NCBI GenBank assembly: GCA_900549065.1
Contig: URNC01000087.1
Span: forward strand, 1-8,502
Source of the DNA: an uncultured Collinsella sp.
GTDB lineage: Bacteria > Actinomycetota > Coriobacteriia > Coriobacteriales > Coriobacteriaceae
DNA: 8,502 bases
Direction of reading: 5' to 3'
In this document: positions 4,746 through 8,502 of the stretch, piece after piece
Numbering within the stretch: the first letter of the stretch is position 1
How the letters are laid out: each line of letters starts with the position of its first letter
Notes under the pieces: generated by a model
What the model was told of the DNA's origin: nothing
Seen by the model: the letters and a program-made list of their open reading frames with translations, nothing else
Databases searched by the model: none
Translations under genes and position numbers: made by a program

Positions 4746-6756
4746 CTTGACGCTGTTTATCGCATCGCTTGCCGTCTCGTGCATCGGTGCGCTCGCCTCG
4801 GTTCTGCTGATCAAGGCCGATAACGCCGCCAAGACCGCCGGCTGCCTTATCGGTGCCGTCGCCGCGGTGCTTTCGTTTGTGGCCGGTATCCAGGCCGTGC
4901 TGGGCGATGTCACGTCGGTCGACACCATCGTGTTTTTCCCGTTTGCCCATTTCCAGCTGCTGCTCAATCAGCTGTCCGGCCTGTTCGTGGCGCTCATCTC
5001 GGTGCTCGCGTTTGCCGGTTCGATCTACGGTCTCAACTACTTTGATGAGTATCCGGGCAAAAAGGGCCGCGCCGGCTTCTTCTTTAACACCTTCGTGGCG
5101 TCCATGATGCTCGTCATCACCGCCGACAACGTGTTTTGGTTCCTGGTCGCCTTTGAGCTCATGTCGCTGACCTCGTACTTCCTGGTCGTGATCGAGGAGA
5201 ACGAGAACTCCATCCATGGCGGTTGGCTCTACTTTGTGATCGCGCACGTGGGCTTTGTGCTCATCATGGCGAGCTTCCTCACCATGACCAACTTCGCCGG
5301 CGGCTCGTTTGCCTTTGCGGATTTCCGCGCCACGCAGTTTAGCCCCGCGGTCGCATCCGTGTGCTTCGTGCTTGCCTTCTTTGGCTTTGGTGCCAAGGCC
5401 GGTATCATCCCGCTGCACGGCTGGCTGCCCAAGGCACATCCCGAGGCGCCGTCCAACGTGTCGGCCCTCATGTCCGGCGGCATGATCAAGATCGGTATCT
5501 TCGGCATCCTCAAGGTTGGTCTCGACCTGCTCTCCGCCTCGGGCGTTCAGGTCTGGTGGGGCCTTATGGTCATGGTCTTCGGTGCGATTTCGTCGGTCCT
5601 CGGCGTGGCCTTCGCCCTGCAGGAGCATGACATCAAGCGCCTGCTGGCCTATCACTCCGTCGAGAACATCGGCATCATTCTGCTCGGCGTCGGCGCCTCC
5701 ATGGCCGCCATGGCGCTCAACTCGGTCGGCATCGCCGTCCTGGCTCTGATGGCTGCCCTCTACCACACGTTTAACCACGCGATGTTTAAGGGCGAGCTGT
5801 TCTTGGGCGCTGGCGCGCTGCTGTACTCCACGGGTACGCGCAATATGGAGAAGATGGGCGGTCTGTTCCGTCGTATGCCGGCAACGGCCATCTGCTTCCT
5901 TGTTGGCGCGCTGGCCATCTCGGCCATCCCGCCCTTCAACGGCTTTGTGTCCGAGTGGTTTACCTACCAGTCGCTCTTTAACGCCGCCATGCAGGGCGAC
6001 AAGGCCGTCATGATCGTGGCCGTGTTCGCTGCCGTCGCGCTTGCCATTACCGGCGCGCTGGCCGTCACGTGCTTCGTCAAGGCCTATGGCGTCTCCTTTG
6101 CCTCCGCGCCCCGCTCCGAGGCCGCGGCCAATGCTAAGGAGGTTCCCGCCCCCATGGTGTTTGCGCAGGGCCTGCTCGCGGCCATCTGCGTCGTGCTGGG
6201 CATTGGCGCTCCCGTGATCGCGCCCGTGCTGGTCGATGTCGCCGCGTCCGTGCTGCATCCGTACGGTGGCGTGTTTGCCGCCGAGGGCATGGAGCTCATG
6301 AACCAGTACTCCGGCGCTGCCACCTCCACGCCCGCGATCGCTATTGCGCTCGTGGTGCTCGTCGGCCTTGCCTGCGGCTATCGCAAGCTCAAGACCGTCG
6401 GCAAGGTGCAGAAGTCCCAGCCGTGGGCATGCGGCTATGCTCCCAACGAGCATATGCCCGTCGTGGCCACGACCTTTGCCTCCGAGGTGTCCTGGTTTAT
6501 GCAGCCGCTCTACACGCTGCGTGACCGCTGCACGGCCGTCTGCTGGTCCATCGCGCACTTCTTCCAGAAGCTCACCGGTGTGGCCGAGGCTGTGGAGCCC
6601 GTACCCGACAAGGTTCTCGTCGATGCCCCGCATAAGGGTGTCGAGAAGCTCGCCGACCTCGCGACTAAGCTCGAGGGCGGCAACTACAGCATCTATATCT
6701 GCTACATCGTCGCGGCACTCGTGGTGTTCCTCGTGCTCGCCGTGCAAATGGGTTAA
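4738..6756 (+). CDS. hyfB: Hydrogenase-4 subunit B, antiporter-like membrane protein
   Basis: 672 aa, the same length as E. coli HyfB (HycC is 608). Member of the NuoL/NuoM/MrpD proton-conducting family and a membrane-arm subunit of formate hydrogenlyase; about 14-16 predicted membrane helices. The conserved charged residues of the half-channels are visible: Glu140 in AFELMSLTSYFLV, Lys220 in FGAKAGIIPLHGWLPKAHPEAP, Lys251 in GGMIKIG, and His347/Lys351 in FNHAMFKGELF. The long C-terminal region includes QPWACGYAPNEHMP, typical of HyfB/HycC, then a final helix (about 650-670) ending in VQMG. ATG 4738 overlaps the hyfA stop and has GAAGGGAG upstream. The retained channel residues suggest a proton-pumping role, but this cannot be proven from sequence. 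Confidence 0.93.
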   Translation: MDSLTLFIASLAVSCIGALASVLLIKADNAAKTAGCLIGAVAAVLSFVAGIQAVLGDVTSVDTIVFFPFAHFQLLLNQLSGLFVALISVLAFAGSIYGLNYFDEYPGKKGRAGFFFNTFVASMMLVITADNVFWFLVAFELMSLTSYFLVVIEENENSIHGGWLYFVIAHVGFVLIMASFLTMTNFAGGSFAFADFRATQFSPAVASVCFVLAFFGFGAKAGIIPLHGWLPKAHPEAPSNVSALMSGGMIKIGIFGILKVGLDLLSASGVQVWWGLMVMVFGAISSVLGVAFALQEHDIKRLLAYHSVENIGIILLGVGASMAAMALNSVGIAVLALMAALYHTFNHAMFKGELFLGAGALLYSTGTRNMEKMGGLFRRMPATAICFLVGALAISAIPPFNGFVSEWFTYQSLFNAAMQGDKAVMIVAVFAAVALAITGALAVTCFVKAYGVSFASAPRSEAAANAKEVPAPMVFAQGLLAAICVVLGIGAPVIAPVLVDVAASVLHPYGGVFAAEGMELMNQYSGAATSTPAIAIALVVLVGLACGYRKLKTVGKVQKSQPWACGYAPNEHMPVVATTFASEVSWFMQPLYTLRDRCTAVCWSIAHFFQKLTGVAEAVEPVPDKVLVDAPHKGVEKLADLATKLEGGNYSIYICYIVAALVVFLVLAVQMG

Positions 6757-6768
6757 GGAGGGGAGAGC

Positions 6769-7695
6769 ATGAACAACATCGTACTTGCCGTTCTGCAGGG
6801 CGTGGTCGTTATGGCCGTCGCGCCGTTCTTCTCCGGTCTCGGTCGCGTGATCCGCGCCAAGATGCACAACCGTCGCGGCCCCAGCATCATGCAGGACTAC
6901 CGCGACCTGGCCAAGCTCTTTGCGCGCCCCGAGTCCCAGTGCGAGGACGCGAGCTTTGCGCTGCGCATTATGCCGCCGCTGTTCCTCGCCGTCGCCTTTA
7001 TGCTCGCGATGGGCCTGCCGCTCTTTACGGCACAAAGTCCCATCCCGGTGTTTTGTGACGCCATCACCATCATGTACAGCCTGGCGCTCGCCCGCTTCTT
7101 CTTCGCCCTCTGCGGTGTGGATTCGTCCAACGCCTACGCCGGTATCGGCGGCGTGCGCGAGCTGCTCATGAGCGTGCTCATCGAGCCGTCCATGCTGCTG
7201 GCGCTGTTTGCCGCCGCCCTGGTGTGCGGCTCCACCGACATCGCCACCATGGGTCAGCACATCATGACGGGCGCCATCGACGCACCGGTCGCCGTGGTCC
7301 TCGCCGGCATCGCCTTTGCGATTGCCTGCTACATGGAACTCGGCAAGCTGCCGTTTGACCAGGCCGAGGCCGAGCAAGAGCTTCAGGAAGGTCCGCTCGC
7401 CGAGCTTTCCGGCCCGTCGCTTGCGATGGCCAAGCTCGCCATGTCCATGAAACAGGTTCTGGTCGTCGCTTGGTTCTGTGCGATCTTCGTCCCCTGGGGC
7501 GAGCCCGCGACCGTGGGCGCCGCCGCTGTTCTGGGCGCAGTTATCTTCCTGGTGAAGTGCCTGATCGACTTTGTCGTATGCGGCGTGATCGAGAACTCCT
7601 GCTCGCGTTCGCGCTTTAAGGTGCTTGGCAATCAGACCTGGGCCGTTGTGGGCATCGCCGTTCTGGCGTTTGTCTTCGTGGTCGTCGGCGTGTAG
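6769..7695 (+). CDS. hyfC: Hydrogenase-4 subunit C, NuoH-like membrane anchor
   Basis: 308 aa (E. coli HycD 307, HyfC about 315). NuoH/HycD family; about eight membrane helices. It anchors the hydrophilic hydrogenase module to the membrane arm and forms the interface through which redox energy is relayed. Diagnostic stretches are MHNRRGP (32-38), ARFFFALCGVDSSNAYAGIG, and the acidic cytoplasmic loop GKLPFDQAEAEQELQEGP (192-209), which matches the HycD/HyfC signature. ATG 6769 follows AAGGAGG, 12 nt after the hyfB stop, so it is in the same operon. No anomalies seen. Confidence 0.93.
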   Translation: MNNIVLAVLQGVVVMAVAPFFSGLGRVIRAKMHNRRGPSIMQDYRDLAKLFARPESQCEDASFALRIMPPLFLAVAFMLAMGLPLFTAQSPIPVFCDAITIMYSLALARFFFALCGVDSSNAYAGIGGVRELLMSVLIEPSMLLALFAAALVCGSTDIATMGQHIMTGAIDAPVAVVLAGIAFAIACYMELGKLPFDQAEAEQELQEGPLAELSGPSLAMAKLAMSMKQVLVVAWFCAIFVPWGEPATVGAAAVLGAVIFLVKCLIDFVVCGVIENSCSRSRFKVLGNQTWAVVGIAVLAFVFVVVGV

Positions 7696-7710
7696 GAGAA
7701 GGGAGAAACA

Positions 7711-8460
7711 ATGTCATTTGCAGTCAGTCTGTCCCTTCTCGGCTTGGTCGCTATCGCGGCCCCGATGGTGGCCTCGGTGCTCGTCGCCCTGTTCCCCCGT
7801 CCGTACGCCAAGTGGTTCAGCGTTTTGGGTGCCGCCGTCTCGACGGCCTGCACCATCGCCCTCGCCGCGAATTTCGCTGGCGCCGGCATGCCCGACACGC
7901 AGGTCCCCCTGATCTCGTTTGGGCAGACCCTCGTCATGGGATTCACCTTCGATCGCATGAGCACGCTGCTCGCGCCCGCCTTTGTGGGTATCGGCCTGCT
8001 TGTCGTGATCTATTCGACCCCCTATATGAGCAAGAATAACCGTGAGCATCCCGATGCGCCGCGTCGTCGCTTCTACGCGTACCTCGCGACCTTCATCGGC
8101 GCCATGGCCGGCCTCGTGTACAGCTCGACCCTTTTGGGCCAGCTCGTGTTCTTTGAGATCACGGGTGCGTGCTCTTGGGGCCTCATTAGCTACTACATGA
8201 CGCCTACGGCCAAGAAGGCCGGCATGAAGGCCCTAATCATCACGCATATCGGTGCGCTCGGCCTGTATCTGGGCGCCGCCATCGTGTTTGCCCACACCGG
8301 CACCTTCGCCATTACCGCGATTGCAGGCCTCGACGCCAAGCTCAAGGCTATCGTCCTCTTGCTCGTGCTGTTTGCGGCCTGGGCCAAGTCCGCACAGGTC
8401 CCCATGTACATGTGGCTGCCTTCGGCCATGGAGGCGCCGACGCCTGTTTCGGCCTACCTG
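7711..8460 (+). CDS. hyfD: Hydrogenase-4 subunit D, antiporter-like membrane protein (3' end missing)
   Basis: First 250 codons of a protein that is about 479 aa in E. coli. NuoL/NuoN/MrpD-type membrane subunit present in Hyf but absent from Hyc complexes. Recognised by NREHPDAPRRRFYAY, FIGAMAGLVYSSTLLGQL, FFEITGACSWGLISYY and AKSAQVPMYMWLP followed by AMEAPTPVSAYL. Channel-type residues include Glu149 (FFEITG) and Lys226 (WAKSAQ). ATG 7711 follows AGAAGGGAG, 15 nt after hyfC. The genuine reading frame ends at 8460: the expected continuation in the family is SAYLH, but the sequence switches to adapter, giving a spurious LSLIHI and a TGA at 8479-8481. The gene is cut by the contig end, not by mutation. 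Confidence 0.92.
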
Positions 8461-8502
8461 CTGTCTCTTATACACATCTGACGCTGCCGACGAAGGCTTA
8501 GG
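8461..8502 (+). other. Untrimmed Illumina Nextera adapter and i5 index (not biological)
   Basis: 8461-8479 is the Tn5 mosaic end CTGTCTCTTATACACATCT, followed at 8480-8493 by GACGCTGCCGACGA, which together match the Nextera read-through adapter exactly. 8494-8501 is AGGCTTAG, the reverse complement of CTAAGCCT (Nextera index S508), and the final G would begin the P5 flank. The peptide artefacts LSLIHI (plus) and MYKRQ (minus) arise from it. Confidence 0.97.

Noticed and set aside
4687..7377. 896-aa open frame on the minus strand
   Set aside because: Antisense to hyfA, hyfB and hyfC; composition (His, Arg, Asp, Gly-rich) is typical of the shadow of GC3-biased genes and no family is recognisable.
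8233..8475. 80-aa minus-strand ORF beginning MYKRQ
   Set aside because: Its start lies in the Nextera adapter and the rest is antisense to hyfD; MYKRQ is a known adapter-derived peptide artefact.
8479..8481. TGA as a premature stop in hyfD
   Set aside because: The codon lies within adapter sequence; genomic hyfD is last seen at 8460.

Overview
The window looks like chromosomal DNA from a high-GC Gram-positive gut bacterium of the class Coriobacteriia, probably Collinsella or a close relative. This rests on strong GC3 codon bias, actinobacterial-looking protein sequences, and a formate hydrogenlyase (FHL) locus with a selenocysteine formate dehydrogenase. The taxon is inferred from style and gene content; no marker gene is present.

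Left part (1-806, minus strand): a two-gene toxin-antitoxin-like unit. A RelB/DinJ-type ribbon-helix-helix antitoxin is transcribed first and a PIN-domain protein follows. The antitoxin appears frameshifted at a GGGGCCCC run. Its natural C-terminus is still readable in another frame and ends in a stop codon overlapping the PIN start.

Middle (807-1231): an AT-rich, gene-free divergent region. It holds a small palindrome next to the antitoxin, further dyads and a 10-bp direct repeat, a perfect 11-bp-arm palindrome at 1028-1053, and a GC-rich structured leader (about 1107-1220) running into the hydN ribosome binding site. From position and fold this leader is a candidate molybdenum-cofactor-type riboswitch.

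Right part (1232-8460, plus strand): hydN - fdhF - terminator/attenuator hairpin - hyfA - hyfB - hyfC - hyfD (3' cut). FdhF oxidises formate with a molybdopterin/selenocysteine centre. The two four-cluster ferredoxin-like proteins (HydN, HyfA) pass electrons on, and HyfB, HyfC and HyfD are membrane subunits related to complex I. The order hyfABCD and the presence of HyfD mark a Hyf-type (FHL-2-like) complex. The hydrogenase catalytic subunits would lie beyond the window. fdhF must be read through an in-frame TGA at 2244-2246 (Sec140), which is followed by a clear SECIS hairpin.

The last 42 bases (8461-8502) are not biological. They match the Illumina Nextera transposase adapter followed by what reads as the S508 i5 index, so the contig ends in untrimmed adapter and the apparent end of hyfD is an artefact.
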